From: Hirudo medicinalis
Lineage: Eukaryota; Annelida; Clitellata; Hirudinida; Hirudinidae
Assembly: GCA_011800805.1 (NCBI GenBank)
Contig: MPNW01000964.1
Span: 3,381 to 21,123, forward strand
Reading direction: 5' to 3'
Length of the DNA stretch: 17,743 nt
Shown: positions 16,210 to 17,743 of the stretch, piece by piece
Position numbering within the stretch: position 1 is the first letter of the stretch
How the letters are laid out: each line of letters opens with the position of its first letter
The notes under the pieces: generated by a model
What the model was told of the DNA's origin: nothing
The model's database searches: none
The model's input: only the letters and a program-made list of their open reading frames with translations
Program-made: the position numbers and the translations under genes

Positions 16210-16440
16210 ACTAATTATTATGTAAATCTTGCTTTTGTTTTTTTTTTCTTAAAAAGTATTAAATTTGATTAAATTATTGTCGTAATTTGAATTAATGATT
16301 AACGAATAAATTAAATCAATTAATATTTCATTTAATTAATTAAGCTTAACTAAAATTAAAATTAATTGAATTAATATTTAATTAATAAATGTAAATAAAT
16401 ATATAATTGATGATTAAGATATAAAATAAATTTCAGCATA
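16210..16440. repeat. AT-rich low-complexity tract dense in TTAATTAA
   Basis: About 230 bp made almost entirely of A and T, with many TAATTA/TTAATTAA steps. It may be a simple low-complexity or scaffold-type tract, or a homeodomain-site cluster. The sequence alone does not decide. Confidence 0.6.
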
Positions 16441-16622
16441 TTGCTGCATTTGTGAAGATTAACTGATCATTTCTCCATCCATATTTTTCTTCATTTTTTT
16501 TTTATTTCCGTAAATTTCACGGACGAGTGATTTCATTACGAGAGCGGAAGTCATTCAAGTTCTTCGTTTTCGATTCCAATTAAAGGGCCTTTGATGGAGT
16601 TGCCTCCGCTCACGATGTAAAC

Positions 16623-16636
16623 GTCTCCATGACAAC
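16623..16636 (+). promoter_or_regulatory. RFX X-box match
   Basis: GTCTCCATGACAAC fits the RFX consensus GTHNYYATRRNAAC at every position. It sits in a GC-richer island (about 16520-16700) within AT-rich DNA. X-boxes control ciliary genes in animals; no adjacent gene is visible, so the target is unknown. Confidence 0.35.
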
Positions 16637-16704
16637 GGATATTGAACCTCCGCACTTGGAGAAGGATTGGGACTGATTTGCAAGGAGGCTGAAATTAACC
16701 GCTC

Positions 16705-16728
16705 AACAACAACAACAACAACAACAAG
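16705..16728. repeat. CAA microsatellite
   Basis: Eight or so CAA triplets. On the minus strand they give a poly-Val shadow frame. Confidence 0.9.
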
Positions 16729-16739
16729 ATGTTTTTGTA

Positions 16740-17270
16740 TATCTGAGCTACTCATAAATTAGAAAAGACAATTATATGGCATTACATGTATTTAATTTTT
16801 ATTCTTCAAAGTGTTTATTTGATTATGTAGATTAGGACATTTACAATCTATTTTGTGCGCTTGTTTTGTTATCGATATTACAAATAAAACATGTATACAT
16901 TGAATAAACATGTTTAGATCGGATACAAAATTGTCGTAAGAAAAAAATACAAGCAGAAATGCCATGTAATAAGTTGATTAGATGGACGAGTCTTAATAAG
17001 ATGGTTGCACTTAATTATGCAATTACTTATTTGTGACATTGTGTTCATATTTTGACGTGTTTTCCAGACCAATTACAAAATTGAATTTAACATAGAATAA
17101 TGCCAATAATCACATCTAATTTAATATCTTGGTAATGCATCATTTTCGGTAATTGTTAGAGAAGTGTAAAATTGCATCATCACATTATTAAAGCTTAAAA
17201 GTTCAGAGTTTTGAAAGAAATAGAAGCAATTCAACAAACAGCGCATGCTCAGCATTTACCAAATCCTGAC
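16740..17270. other. Intergenic AT-rich region
   Basis: I see no gene, repeat or structured RNA here. Confidence 0.5.
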
Positions 17271-17403
17271 AGTTTTGCTTGGACGTTGTCAAATCCAATT
17301 TCCACAGTTGACCTCAGCACCGCCATTTCAATTTCCATGACTACAAAGAAAACCGCCAAATTTAAAATTTAAATCTCTCCGGATGCCACGACGACCGCTG
17401 GCG

Positions 17404-17427
17404 TGACGTCACCATTCGAGTCACGTG
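17404..17427. promoter_or_regulatory. Palindromic CRE next to an E-box
   Basis: A full CRE, TGACGTCA (17404-17411), and an E-box, CACGTG (17422-17427), lie 10 bp apart in a GC-richer patch (about 17270-17470). This could be an enhancer of the adhesion gene or the promoter of a neighbour beyond the window. Confidence 0.35.
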
Positions 17428-17582
17428 CCACGGGTTAGGGCTCCCCAGAAGATGGTCATCATAACCGTAAAGAAGAGGGATTGTTCGACATCAAACTAAC
17501 CGGTGTAATTCAATTCTTATCTACTGTCCTCGCTGTTCAACATCTTCCTTTTCCTCCTCCTCATCACCATTGTCATCGACGT

Positions 17583-17743
<161 letters not shown>

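Larger units (their letters stand above)
15200..16540. other. Intergenic region
   Basis: No gene is recognised. It includes a TTTTG run (15836-15853) and, from about 16210 to 16440, an almost purely AT stretch dense in TTAATTAA palindromes. CACAGGTAACCGGGGAGTG at 16032 is splice-like, but no exon fits it. Confidence 0.45.

Overview
This window carries one complete animal gene, on the + strand at 1532-10075, followed by about 7.7 kb of AT-rich non-coding DNA. Twenty coding exons join in frame with consensus GT-AG boundaries (CDS 2913 nt, 970 residues plus stop). The predicted product is a neural cell adhesion molecule of the NCAM / Fasciclin II / apCAM / LeechCAM type: signal peptide, five Ig domains, two fibronectin type III (FN3) domains, one transmembrane helix and an acidic cytoplasmic tail of about 200 residues. 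The juxtamembrane motif that begins DVSCYVLNDCGLLM is very close to the one just inside the membrane in NCAM.

The short introns (71-764 bp), AT-rich intergenic DNA, abundant tri- and dodecanucleotide repeats and the single NCAM-like architecture fit an invertebrate, probably a lophotrochozoan. An annelid such as a leech is my best guess, but that is inference. No bacterial, viral or organellar gene was seen.

Layout: 1-1531 upstream DNA with weak promoter candidates; 1532-1586 signal-peptide exon; 1994-6635 Ig1-Ig5, two exons per domain; 6809-8605 two FN3 domains, including a symmetric 33-nt microexon; 8677-8905 transmembrane and juxtamembrane exon; 9019-10075 cytoplasmic tail; 10076 to perhaps 11.8 kb 3' UTR; then intergenic DNA with microsatellites, a 129-bp hAT-like miniature transposon (14198-14326), GC-richer islands with RFX-like, CRE and E-box motifs, and a long ATC array running off the end.

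I found no new multi-gene system. The points most worth a second look lie inside the adhesion gene: loss of the core tryptophan in Ig3 and Ig4, a microsatellite-encoded acidic tract inside Ig3, the microexon, several in-frame alternative acceptors, and a six-cysteine juxtamembrane cluster that keeps NCAM spacing. The hAT-like element with a degraded 8-bp target duplication is the clearest mobile DNA.
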